Origin: Bidens hawaiensis
Lineage: Eukaryota; Streptophyta; Magnoliopsida; Asterales; Asteraceae
Length of the DNA stretch: 64,000 bases
Assembly: GCA_021521415.1 (NCBI GenBank)
Contig: JAIQDT010005816.1
Location: forward strand, 62,001-126,000
Direction: 5' to 3'
This document shows positions 29,320 to 39,092 of the stretch, in pieces. Below the pieces are notes generated by a model. It saw only the letters and a list, made by a program, of their open reading frames with translations, had not been told where the DNA came from and did no database searches. The translations under genes and the position numbers were made by a program. The stretch's first letter is position 1. Every line of letters begins with the position of its first letter.

Positions 29320-31919
29320 GACCAGTTGGTCTTGGATCGATACGTCCCGTACCCTGGCTTTCTTAAGTTAGCATCAGGATAATTTCTGTAAGTCCTGTTA
29401 GGGAATCTCCCTGCAGATTGTGTGTAATGCCTTCCAAACCTTTGAGAATTGAAGGTGTTATATCTTGTGGTTTGGTTGTAAAAATGAGGTTGGTGTTTAT
29501 GAAAATTTGAATTCGTTACATTTTGGCATTTTTTAAAGTTTTCATTTTTAGCAGGAACAAAATGACGCTTATTCTCATTTTTATTTGGCTTCACATCTCT
29601 AAATCTCGGTTTCAAAGGACAATCTGCAACTAGATGTCCTAACTTGTTACATCTAAAGCAACATCTACTCTCCATTTTCTTGTCAAATGTTGGTTTGGAT
29701 GTAGAGGCAGTGTTACCAGCCGTTCGTCTCACATAAGGTGGGACGTACGGATTGAGTGGAGAACTCTTTTTAGAAACTTTATTTTTATCTCCATCGGTGG
29801 GTAACCCTACCTTCTCTTTTGTCTGATCAGATTCGGACAACTTATCCGAATCCGATGAGACTGGACTCAAAACAGAATTATTCACATTAGAAACTTTCGA
29901 GCTTGTTTCTCCACAGCTAACACTTGGTTTTGTAATCTTGATTGGAGTTGTCTGAGGAACTTCGAAATCGACAGATTTCTGAACACTCGGATTATAAGTA
30001 TAGTTGTGGTTAAAGGGTGGTGGAACTTCATTATATCCGATTCCTCCCCTCTTTGCAGAGGTACCTGGATCACTCACGAGGTGATCAAGGATGGCTGAGG
30101 AATTCCTGAACTGCTCAAGTTTGCGGTTCAGTTCCACCACCTTTACCTGGTGGTCAGCAATCTGTTTATCCCGATCAGCAATCACTTTAGTTTTTTCCTC
30201 CAAAACTTCATAACTAAGATCAATTATTTCAATTTTCTCAGCAAGTTTAATTTTTAAGCTTTGAACGTCTTTTTCACATGCTTTTATTTTAATTTTATAA
30301 CTCGTTTCTCTTGCTTTCGTAAAATGGTGATCTTCTTTAACAGTTTTAAAGTCAGCATCTAAATGGACATACTGATCAGTTATTGTTTTAAGTTGCTCAG
30401 ACAAATTCTCACAACTAGTACAAATAGTTTTAGGACTTACCTCGGAGCGATTATCTTTGTCATTTGCCATGAAAGCTGTTTCTTCTTCAGTAGCTTTCTC
30501 AATTCCTTCAACCTTCTCACATTCTTTCATATCAGCCTCAGCCATGTTCGCTTGCTCACCAGAACCACTTGAATGCGAGTTCCAGTTGTACTCACCTGCT
30601 TCTCTGGTCAACATGGCGTTAATCTCTCTGTTAACTCCAGAATGTTGTGTAGGTCGACCTTGTCCTCGTTCAACCCTCTCATTTCTGCATTCCTTGGCAA
30701 AGTGCCCGTACTGTTGACAATTATAGCACCTTACCTTGGACTTGTCGAACCCGGTCCGACCACCAACAAACTTTCTCCCCGTCTTATTCATGAAACGCTT
30801 GACTCTCCTCACTATCATGGCCATTTGCCATTGCAAATCCATCTCCTCCAGATCATCAGCATCGATCTGGTCATAATCCTCATCCAGAACAGCAGGGTCC
30901 ACAATCTTCCCCTGGATGTAGTTTTCATAGGAAGCAATGAATGATGCATAGACTGCAAACTGCTCTTCAGCAGATTTTACACTCATAGGCATCTTGGAAT
31001 AACTATTGCTAGATGCATTTGCAGAAAAACTACTTGTGGATGCTTGAGGCTTTGAAGTACTAGATCCTCCAGCAACGAAACATACATCACCATTCGTGTT
31101 TACAGAAACTTTTCCTTCATGAGACGAGTCAGAGCCTGACTCCCCTTTCGAGTAAAAAGCAGCAGATTCAGGCCTTGAACTTGAGCCTGAGTTAACCTTA
31201 GCACCATACATACCAGGGTCTTGTATCTGATCTGTTGGTGTTTCCTTTCGAACCATATTAAGCTCATAAGTTCTGAGCTTGTTTACTGCCGTTTCAAGAT
31301 CACAATTTGGAAAGTCTCTGTCTTCCCTCATAAGGACGGTGTACATTTCCCACTTCGGTGGGAGAGCATCGAGAAGCTTTTCAACGATCTCTTCTTCTCG
31401 GTAAGCAATTGAATAATTGCTGAGCTCTGTCATTAGATGATAGTATCTGGTGATAATATCATCCAGTGATTCGTTCTTCAAAAATTTGAAGACGGAGAAC
31501 TGGGTTTTTAAGAGTTTGATCTTTGATGCACGTATACCCACATTCCCCTCGAATCTATTTTCAAGAGCATCCCAAAGCTCTCTCGCAGAAGTGTACTTTC
31601 GGAACGTATGGAGAACCTCTTGAGGAAGTGCCATTGTTATCGCAGCATGGGCCTTGCTTTCGGCCTCGTACATTTTCTTCTCTTCGTCCTCCATTTTGCT
31701 GTACTTCTTGACCACATCGCGACCTTCGTATTGCGCAGTTGGAGGGATATATCCATCCTGGATGCACACCCACATTTTGGCATCCTGGTATTTGATGTAT
31801 TGGATGAATCTGTCCTTCCATGCCACGAAGTCAGTTCCCTTCATCAGCCTCGGGGCCTTAGTGGCAGACCCCGCTTCTACTTCCATCTTGACCAAGTCGG
31901 AGATATTGATCGACGACAT
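29301..31919 (-). CDS. gag of the copia element (872 aa)
   Basis: Start ATG at 31919 (MSSINISDLV). The open frame extends upstream without another ATG. The copia Gag core is clear (KDRFIQYIKYQDAKMWVCI, ELWDALENRFEGN, DDIITRYYHLMTELSNY). Two zinc knuckles are present: CYNCQQYGHFAKEC near residue 397 and CFRCNKLGHLVADC near 753. Between them lies a coiled-coil region (about 510-620: CENLSEQLKTITDQY, KVVELNRKLEQF). At 872 residues it is about twice the size of ordinary copia Gag, as in Sireviruses. A donor-like GAG/GTAAGT (30441/30440) lies between the first knuckle and the coiled coil, and AAG/GTAAGG (30735/30734) lies just before the first knuckle. Confidence 0.9.
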   Translation of the reverse strand: MSSINISDLVKMEVEAGSATKAPRLMKGTDFVAWKDRFIQYIKYQDAKMWVCIQDGYIPPTAQYEGRDVVKKYSKMEDEEKKMYEAESKAHAAITMALPQEVLHTFRKYTSARELWDALENRFEGNVGIRASKIKLLKTQFSVFKFLKNESLDDIITRYYHLMTELSNYSIAYREEEIVEKLLDALPPKWEMYTVLMREDRDFPNCDLETAVNKLRTYELNMVRKETPTDQIQDPGMYGAKVNSGSSSRPESAAFYSKGESGSDSSHEGKVSVNTNGDVCFVAGGSSTSKPQASTSSFSANASSNSYSKMPMSVKSAEEQFAVYASFIASYENYIQGKIVDPAVLDEDYDQIDADDLEEMDLQWQMAMIVRRVKRFMNKTGRKFVGGRTGFDKSKVRCYNCQQYGHFAKECRNERVERGQGRPTQHSGVNREINAMLTREAGEYNWNSHSSGSGEQANMAEADMKECEKVEGIEKATEEETAFMANDKDNRSEVSPKTICTSCENLSEQLKTITDQYVHLDADFKTVKEDHHFTKARETSYKIKIKACEKDVQSLKIKLAEKIEIIDLSYEVLEEKTKVIADRDKQIADHQVKVVELNRKLEQFRNSSAILDHLVSDPGTSAKRGGIGYNEVPPPFNHNYTYNPSVQKSVDFEVPQTTPIKITKPSVSCGETSSKVSNVNNSVLSPVSSDSDKLSESDQTKEKVGLPTDGDKNKVSKKSSPLNPYVPPYVRRTAGNTASTSKPTFDKKMESRCCFRCNKLGHLVADCPLKPRFRDVKPNKNENKRHFVPAKNENFKKCQNVTNSNFHKHQPHFYNQTTRYNTFNSQRFGRHYTQSAGRFPNRTYRNYPDANLRKPGYGTYRSKTNWSWVPRF

Positions 31920-31974
31920 CCTTGCAAAAACCTGAAAAACCTGGAAAAACAAAAAAAATATTAAAACAGCTCAG

Positions 31975-32345
31975 TTGGCGAAGTTAAGAATAACTTCGCT
32001 TGAAGGTCAACTTCGCTGAACAGAGAACTTCGCTGAGGTCTTTAATTCGCTTGAATTGGCGAAGTTAAAGTTAACTTCGCTTAGCTCTGGCGAACTTATG
32101 AGTTGAGCGAACTTGGGTAGTAAGCGAAGTTGTGGATAACTTCGCTAAGGCGAACTTATGAAATCTGCGAACTTAAGTGTGAAGCGAAGTTGCGGATAAC
32201 TTCGCTAAGGCGAACTTATGAGTTGAGCGAAGTTGTGGTTAACTTCGCCAAACTTTATATCTTCGCCAAAAACCCTAATTCCAGTGACGGCAACTTCGCC
32301 TGAATTCAACAACTTCGCCTGAAGATCAGCAAGTTCGCCCGATGA
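31975..32345. repeat. Array of GCGAAGTT / AACTTCGC inverted motifs in the gag leader
   Basis: The untranslated leader between the primer site and gag holds well over a dozen copies of GCGAAGTT or GCGAACTT in both orientations, often as near-palindromes such as GCGAAGTTGTGGATAACTTCGC split by a few bases. Partly tandem units such as AAGGCGAACTTATGA occur at about 32,090, 32,150 and 32,210. Confidence 0.85.
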
Positions 32346-32526
32346 ACCTGGAAGTTTTTCCAGATCTGTTTTCTTCAAACCAGAAGCTCCCGATCAATGC
32401 TAAGGCTTGAAAAGGACTGTCAAGCACTAGTAGAACACAATCCCAACAAAAATACGTCTCGCGAATAGGTCAAACGAGACGAAACTACACCCGCGTGAAA
32501 TCCCGAACCTCACAATCGAGCCGATG

Positions 32527-32538
32527 GCTCTGATACCA
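32527..32538 (-). other. Primer-binding site of the copia element
   Basis: On minus, TGGTATCAGAGC lies 2 nt after the 5' LTR. This is the usual complement of plant initiator tRNA-Met. Confidence 0.95.
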
Positions 32539-32540
32539 AT

Positions 32541-32977
32541 TGTGGGTTCCTGGACGGATCGTACACGGGATGTTCTCTAACAACGCAGGTGCGGAATCCC
32601 TGCGTAAGTAGGTTACGAGTGTAGATATAGAATAACACAAGCAATGAATCAAACACGTAATATTATTAACCGAACACGTGACTCGTAGTCACTATTACAG
32701 ACACTGGAACTAGCAAACACGTCTGCTTAAACTCGAACACTTGACTGAAACCCTAAACTCCTTCACCCGACGATTCGGCTGTAACAATCAATATATACAC
32801 GACAACTTCGCCACAGGCGAAGTTGTCTGTAACTTCGCATATTCAACAAGTTCGCCTGAGCGAACTTGTTGACAACTTCGCTAGTTACACAAACAAAAAC
32901 ATAATCAAATACACAATTACAATACAGACTCGATTACAATTACAAGACTATGAACTACTGACAAACATGTACCAACA
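32541..32977 (-). repeat. 5' LTR of the copia element
   Basis: 437 bp, identical by eye to 20542-20978 except one base. A TATA-like ATATATACAC (plus ATCAATATATACACG at about 32,785-32,800, with its complement on minus) precedes the inverted GCGAAGTT pairs in the transcribed direction or overlaps them. Followed by the target duplication TATGT. Confidence 0.95.
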
Positions 32978-33780
32978 TATGTTTTATAACCATGTAACCG
33001 CATTCCCAATAGCCCTTTTGTTGTTTGCACTACAATAATTTTATATAAATAATTAGAAAAAATATTAACAAAAACTAATGAACTAACAAATTATAAAACT
33101 TACATTAACCATTTTTCACGTGAATGCACTTTCCCCCAAAGCTTCTTTAAATATTTTCAAAAGAAGATAATTATTTTTATTCTTTACGCCTTTTAAAGAA
33201 TCTAAAATAAATTCTTCTTTCTCTTCAGGGGAAATAATAAATGGGATCCAGTGACCGTTGCAAAATACAAAGTTATATAATAATTAAATAACATGTAGTA
33301 ATGAAATATATAAAAATTTATTGAAATAGACTATGAAAAACAATATATGTGTTACCTTGCCAAATATGGTGCAAGAATATATTCTTTATCACCATGAGAA
33401 CTTGATATGTCGAGAATGTAACTTTTAACTTCTTCGGGTCTAAGTTTGCACGCAACTTCGGATGTCGCATATACATTAAAGAAACCGAATGGCTTTTCTT
33501 TACGAACGGATTCCTCAAAAAAATAGCTTAAATTAAGAAAAAAAAAACATGATACAATTAATAATTTTGTTGCGTGTAAATTGGTTATGTAATTCATCAA
33601 CCAAATCTTTAATCCTTTTAGCTCATTTACCTATTACCTTCAAAGCCTTATCTATAATTTTGTTGCGTTCATCTTCATCCTTATTAGTGGTTTTCTTCAC
33701 CGTTGGTTGTTTAACATTAATCTCCTTTTGGGCCGGTTGTTCTTCATCCTTATCAATGCATTTTTTTCATTATTGGTTGT
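32978..33780 (-). pseudogene. Ulp1-like SUMO-protease pseudogene of the CACTA element
   Basis: On minus: a hydrophilic part (KDEEQPAQKEINVKQ, DERNKIIDKALKVIGK, about 33,780-33,620); EKPFGFFNVYATSEVACKL...EYILAPYLA (about 33,500-33,355); NGHWIPFIISPEEKEEFILD (about 33,265-33,200), holding the catalytic His of the C48 peptidase fold; and KQQKGYWECGYMVIKHML, holding the catalytic Cys, whose last codons lie beyond the copia insertion at 20,541-20,490. Such proteases are cargo of many plant CACTA transposons. The acceptor before NGHW seems to read GCAA rather than GCAG, and the reading frame closes early after the His exon, so the gene was probably dead before copia arrived. Confidence 0.65.
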
Positions 33781-33800
33781 TCAATGCTAAGCTCTTTTAG

Positions 33801-34012
33801 AGGAGCCAAGACAGGGTGAGTTCGGGTTCGGTTCATTTAAAAACTGAGTCGAGCAACTGGCTCGTTTATCTTACCGAGTTCAAAATGTGGGCTCAGATTC
33901 AGCTCATTAATAAACGAGCCTAGCCTAAGCTACCTCGCAAGCCAACTTCCATATTTAAAAAACAATATGTCACCATCTTCTCTCGTCAATGGATGACTTG
34001 TATAACACTAAG
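33801..34012. other. Short spacer
   Basis: Nothing recognisable. The copy of ACACTAAG at 34005-34012 is the probable target duplication of the next element. Confidence 0.5.
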
Positions 34013-34835
34013 CAGGGGCGCAGCTATGAAGGGACCCGGGGTGGCCTCGGTCACTGCCGTTTTTTCCGCTAGTAAGGTAAATTTCGTGTTTTTTCCCGAA
34101 AATTTTCTTAGGTATTAAGTGCGGTCACCCTCAATGTATTTTCTAAAAAGCTACCGGTCACCACTGATTATTTTTAGCATAATACCCTCATCGGTGGATT
34201 TAAAGGGGGTTCGAAGGGTCACTTGACTCTCCGGCCGGCGAAACTGGCGTTAGATCGGAGAAATCGAAATAAGAAACAATTATAGCTGACCATCTTGATT
34301 TTCTTTGATAGGGGATTTAAACATAATGAAAAAGATAGTTTTAAAGATTTTCAGGCCGGTGGGAGGTGGTGGCGCTGCGATGGTCTGGTGGTCTAACAAT
34401 GCTTCTATGATAAAGAGAGAATGGAGAAGAGGATAGTGTTGTTTTTAAACCTTGATTTACGTAAAAACCCAATATATATTTTGTTATATTTCTTTTTCTT
34501 TAATGCTCTGCAAATCTATCACTTTTTGTCAACCTCGATTTTCAAAACAAGGTTTATATTGTTTTATTTTTGCAATACATATATTTTTTTAACAATGACT
34601 TTGCTTTGATTATTTGTTGATAAATTGATAACATTTGGCATATGGATGTCTTAGCTCTAGTTCTTTTAATTGTAAGAACAATTGTTTTTTAATGAATGAA
34701 AAAATAGATATATAGATGTTATATTATTTGATCCGACCCGAATTGAACCACCAACACGAACCGAATTGTTGACACGAAAATTTTTTAGTCCGTGGCTTCG
34801 GTCACCGCCGTAACGAAACCCAAGCTTCGCCACTG
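34013..34835. mobile_element. Nonautonomous hAT-like element
   Basis: 823 bp with terminal inverted repeats: CAGGGGCGCAGCT at the left, and at the right, read on minus, CAGTGGCGAAGCTTGGGTT. The flanking octamers ACACTAAG and ACACTAGT match at 6 of 8 positions, the TSD length of hAT elements. Inner sequences also match inversely (CGGTCACTGCCGTTTTT versus CGGTCACCGCCGTAACG, complementary sense not perfect). No transposase is encoded. The open frame at 34421-34609 has no motif. Confidence 0.6.
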
Positions 34836-36310
34836 ACACTAGTTTATACTATGAGACGAACCTACTTCATCAAACCTCTTATGAAAGCCACAAAACATAA
34901 ATTCAAAATGAAAGGACATATACAATAGACTATGGGTAAAGTAAAATTAACACATAACAATTACGTCCGGTAAATATGAAATGTAAAAGAAATGGCAGGT
35001 ATAGGCGCTATTGAAAGCCCATTTGCGTGCTCCATATTTGATGTAATTCCAGTTATGCCCCTCTGTTAGCAACTGTTGGAGGTTGCTTTTCTTTTTTATT
35101 GATGAAGTAACTGGATTCACATCTGTTTTAGGGGAGTAGTCGTCCGGACTATTTCTATTGCAGATGCAGCACCAAACGATATTCCCACCTGCAACAAATA
35201 GAACCTGGATCGTCTTAGAATCTTAATTAGAAATAAGCTTAATCTTTAATAGCAACACAGATGATAAAAGTGAAATTATTAAATAAAGATGGTAAATTGA
35301 TATACTTGTCGAATATCAACACGATCAAAAACTTTTTGTATATTTTAAATAATATTATTAACTTTTTTTAATCAGCAAATGATGTTAACTAATACTTTGA
35401 GAAAATATATTCACACTGAAGTTACAATATTGACTTTTAGGGGTCAAGGAGTAACATCAGTACATTCTACAACTGAAAGAACTAAAGGTATCTAATCATC
35501 CTATGAATACATGAATTACACAACAAACCAAAGTATTTAAAACAATGTTGAATTTTTGTCCGAGTTTCTTACCTACAAACGAAAAGCTCAATTTTGGTGC
35601 GAAGAGTACCTGCAAATGTCTTGACTGCAACACCAAAAGTACCTGAACTGAACAAATATTATAAGAGGTTAATACATGAAATAAATAACTATCGTAAGGT
35701 ATAATTCTATTAATAATTGACCCACAACGCAATGTCATTTAGTGAATACAATGAATCAAAGGTATATTCTTAAACATATGCTTTAAATTTACACATCCTC
35801 TAAGTTGAGCCTAAATTAAAGCCCAGGTTTCATATTTAACGGAAAAAAAAACACAGTTCATACTACATATGTTCCAAATACATAACCACCAAATATACAT
35901 AGCTTCACGAACACTAATATGTGATATATATACATGCCTAAACCAAACCATTACCTAGTGTAAACATGCATCAAACAATAAGCGAAACACAAAGAGCACA
36001 ATGTAATTCAGCTTGATCTTTTCTTAACAAAATAGGCAGGTAAATACAATTAAATTAGTAAAAGTATTTAACCTATGTTTCAGCAAACCATGTCATGGAC
36101 TTGTTTGTAGCAATCACAAATTTTGGCGCCCTATGTTTGAATCACTCAAGAACGCCATCAAAGAGGAGACCCATCATTGTGGGACACACATCCCCCCCCC
36201 CCCCCCCCGAGTCAGGTTTCAAACCTAAAGGTATATGCATGAGTATACGTATATGTGTGTGTAATGGCATGGGGTTATACATAAAGCATATACATGTACA
36301 CATATACTTG
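34836..36310. other. Intergenic stretch with exon-like pieces, no gene called
   Basis: Mostly AT-rich. On minus, two short stretches look exon-like: VGISFGAASAIEIVRTTTP near 35,190-35,130 and FGVAVKTFAGTL near 35,640-35,605. Each is next to possible splice signals, but I cannot assign a family. A run of 18 C lies at about 36,192-36,209. Confidence 0.35.
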
Positions 36311-36706
36311 CTTTTTTTTAAAGGGGGGCCATGTTACAAGATTTAATCACAAGGGGGGCTGGAATTTTTTTTTTTCAAAAGAGGGGTTACCTCTCTTTGT
36401 AATGGCGGCGAGTTTGATATGTAATAGGGGTGTTAGTCAATGGCAGGTAGGTTTGATATGTACGAGGTTCTCCCCTCTCTTAGAAATGGCGGTGAGTTTG
36501 AAAAAGTGGTCTCCCCTCCATTCTCAATGGCAAGGACTGCAAAATGATACTCCCCTCCCTTTGTATTGGCGGGGAGTCTGAAAAAGGTATCTCCCCTCCC
36601 TTTTAAAGTTTGCCCAACGTTTGAAAAGCCATTTCATCTTTTTCAGACTCCCCTCCATTACAAATGGAGGGGAGATACCTTTTTCAGACTCCCCGCCATT
36701 ACAAAG

Positions 36707-38839
36707 TGTAGCATCTAGGAAAAAACCCATATTTATTTTGGACTAAAGTTGTCAACTTTGAAAGTTGAGGGACTAAAAATATCCTCAAGATAAGTCATGG
36801 AAAAATGAAATGAGAAACATTAAGTACTCTTATGTTAAGGAAATAAGAAAATTCCATCCCACATGGAAAGATGGAAGAAAGGGAAAGCATTCCCCATGGG
36901 TATAAATAAGGAATGAAATTTTCATCTCACATGGAAACAAGAAAAGAAATGGAAGCTCTTTATAAGGAAGCAAGTTTCCAAAGTAATGTTCTTGTGTAGC
37001 TAACCACTCTCCATAGTCCTAGCGGAGGGTGCGAAGCACCCGACGCGCGCGCATGGGCGTAATGTGGCGTTTTGATGGCGCACTTTGCACTTCGCACGCT
37101 CGTATCGCCGCGAGCCGCTTTAGTATTTTTGGAAGATGGAAGTATGATCAAGAAGTGGCAAGTTATCAAAGACGAGGGACTAAAAACAAAAATCTGAATT
37201 CTGGAACCCATCGCGCTACGCAATGAGCCCAAGAACAGAACCATCGCGCTACGCGACAGTCCATGATGACGCAACGGACACGTGTCGCGACGGGATGACA
37301 CGTGGCAAACGTTAGGGCTGAGTCAACAGCCACGCGTCAATTTCCTGACATCGCGCTACGCGATGGCTTAAGACAAGGGACCATCGCGCTACGCGATGAA
37401 TCCCAAATTCGGCTATAAAAGGGAGGGGTCATGGCACATTCAAATCACACCTCCAACACACATTTTCACACACTAGCCTAGGTTTGCGTGCCGGTCTCGT
37501 GGAACATGCTAAGCTCTGACAGTCTAAGCTCTAGTACGCGATATAGAGTAGAGGTGCCGCTCGATCAGTCGTAGGCATTTAACTCCAAATAGCCGTACGA
37601 GGTAGGGGTTCTGATTATATTATTATTTTATTATTATGATGATGATTATTATTATTATTATAATAGCTTAGACCATAGTCGGGGGTATAGCCCGAACCTT
37701 GATTACTGATAAGCATAATATAACTTTTCATAAGCAAGGATTATAGTTAAATTATTGTTTCTTCACGATGAAGAAATGTAATCAGTTACATGCAAAGGTT
37801 ATAGTTAAATAGTATTTCTTAATGATTAAGAAAGATACTATTCATTCACACAGGTTATAGTTAAAGTAATGTTTCTTCTTGAAGAAGAAACCTGGTATAA
37901 ATGTTTCTTCCTGAAGAAGAAACCTGATATATAATTAATAAATAAACAAAGGGACTAAAGGTCCACATGTTTTGTACAAACAAATGATTTGTCAAGGTTA
38001 TAGCTATACAAAACAGACTACGAGGTCTGAAGCTAGATCGCTGATCTAGGTATTTATACAAATGTTATACTCGTACTATAGGTCCGAGGTAACAGTCAAT
38101 CAATCAATCAATCTGAAAGCTGAAAACAGAAACAGGAATCAGTAACAGAAACTGATTTACAGACAGGGGTCAGTAACCGAAACTGATCAATATACAGGAA
38201 TCAGTGTCAGAAACTGATTACAATCATAAAAGGTGAATACGCCCCAAACTTTTACAACTCTTATAGAGTCTGAACTGTTTACATAGGATTTACGAATCCT
38301 TAAAACTTTGTGTTGCAATAATAAGAAACAGGCATACTCAAATTAAGAGTATACATGTGTCTGGATCCATACACACATGGTGACTCGGAGTTCCCCGAGG
38401 CCATGCATATCATCAAACACGCATTTGGAAGTCTCCGGGACTGTTCAGAGAAATGATATTGTGTATATGATTAATTGTACATGTACTTAGGGTAATTGTA
38501 ACCCAATTGAGTTGGGTCCTAATGAGTATTGTCACAAAGGTATTGTTATTGTTTACACACTGGTATTATTGAGTCAGCGTCATTCACCGGCTGTGTGCTG
38601 ACGTATTTTTCCCCCACATTTCAGGGAAACTGTAAAGAATAGAACTGACAGGCAAGACAGATAGAAGATTGGAGACATAGTCATTAGAGGTGACCTGATG
38701 GCTCAGATATTTTATTTAGTATATTATTAATAAATTTTATTTTAAAAGACTTCCGCTAATAACCCGCAACTCTGATATATTTTCAAAACAGATACCAACT
38801 AACGGGCGTCGCACCCAGTCCCTGAGTCGGGGTGTGACA
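36707..38839 (+). mobile_element. Solo LTR, 2,133 bp, gypsy type
   Basis: Starts TGTAGCATCTAGG, ends GGGTGTGACA, and is flanked by the duplication CAAAG (36702-36706, 38840-38844). No internal region exists, so unequal recombination between two LTRs removed it, or only an LTR is left. Promoter: CTATAAAAG at about 37412-37420. Upstream are four copies of ATCGCGCTACGC-type palindromes. Downstream are hairpin-forming repeats at 37,737-37,930 and about 35-bp repeats with CAGAAACTGAT at 38,125-38,215. Orientation was taken from the TATA direction. Confidence 0.85.
37207..37420 (+). promoter_or_regulatory. LTR promoter with repeated ATCGCGCTACGCGAT palindromes
   Basis: The word ATCGCGCTACGC(A/G)A occurs at about 37,210, 37,243, 37,350 and 37,383. 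The last two are full ATCGCGCTACGCGAT near-palindromes. The TATA box CTATAAAAG lies about 25 nt after the last copy. Spaced palindromes before a TATA box suggest a transcription factor site or a methylation-prone (CG-rich) control region. Confidence 0.6.
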
Positions 38840-39092
38840 CAAAGGGAGGGGAGTATCATTTTGCAGTCTTCGCCATCGAGAATGGAGGGGAGATCACTTT
38901 TTCAAACCCACCGCCATTTCTAAGAGAGGGGAGAACCTCGTATTCAAACCCACCTGCCAATAACTGACACCCGTATTACATATCAAACTTGCCGCCGTTA
39001 CAAAGGGAGGTAACCCCTCTTTTGAAAAAAAAAAATTTCCAGCCCCCCTTGTGATTAGATCTTGTAACATGGTCCCCCTTTCAAAAAAAAAA

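Larger units (their letters stand above)
20542..32977 (-). mobile_element. Complete Ty1/copia retrotransposon, Sirevirus-like, with extra ORF
   Basis: 12,436 bp, on the minus strand. It has 437-bp LTRs (20542-20978 and 32541-32977) that differ at one base by eye, and a target duplication TATGT (20537-20541 and 32978-32982). Order on minus: 5' LTR, tRNA-Met primer site, gag (31919-29301), pol in another frame (to 25978), a 2.1-kb untranslated region, a 927-residue ORF3 (23827-21044), polypurine tract, 3' LTR. All three frames are open, so this looks like a young and possibly active copy. The large Gag, extra ORF after pol and AAGGGGGAG polypurine tract fit the Sirevirus branch of copia. It inserted into the Ulp1-like gene of the CACTA element. 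Confidence 0.93.
19855..33800 (-). mobile_element. CACTA-type DNA transposon remnant, split by a copia element
   Basis: The left end at 19855 reads CACTAGTACAAAGAAGGC, a canonical CACTA terminus. Within 200 bp come repeated subterminal words of the AACGGTTTTT type (about 19,960-20,030). The element carries a minus-strand Ulp1-like protease gene, a cargo often found in plant CACTA transposons. Its exons lie on both sides of the copia insertion at 20,542-32,977. No transposase exons and no right terminus were found, so the right limit (about 33,800) is only where the recognisable protein ends. Confidence 0.6.
36311..39092. mobile_element. Foldback element with 254-bp inverted arms, interrupted by a solo LTR
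   Basis: 36311-36564 and 38840-39092 are inverted copies (by eye about 90% alike). Each contains ACAAGAT...AATCACAAGGGGGGCTGG, GAGGGGTTACCTC and GAGGTTCTCCCCTCTCTTAG. The centre (36,565-36,700) holds further inverted words such as CTCCCCTCCATTACAAATGG. Without the 2.1-kb solo LTR the element is about 650 bp. No coding capacity. Flanking target duplication could not be fixed because both sides are ACACATATAC-like repeats. Confidence 0.75.
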
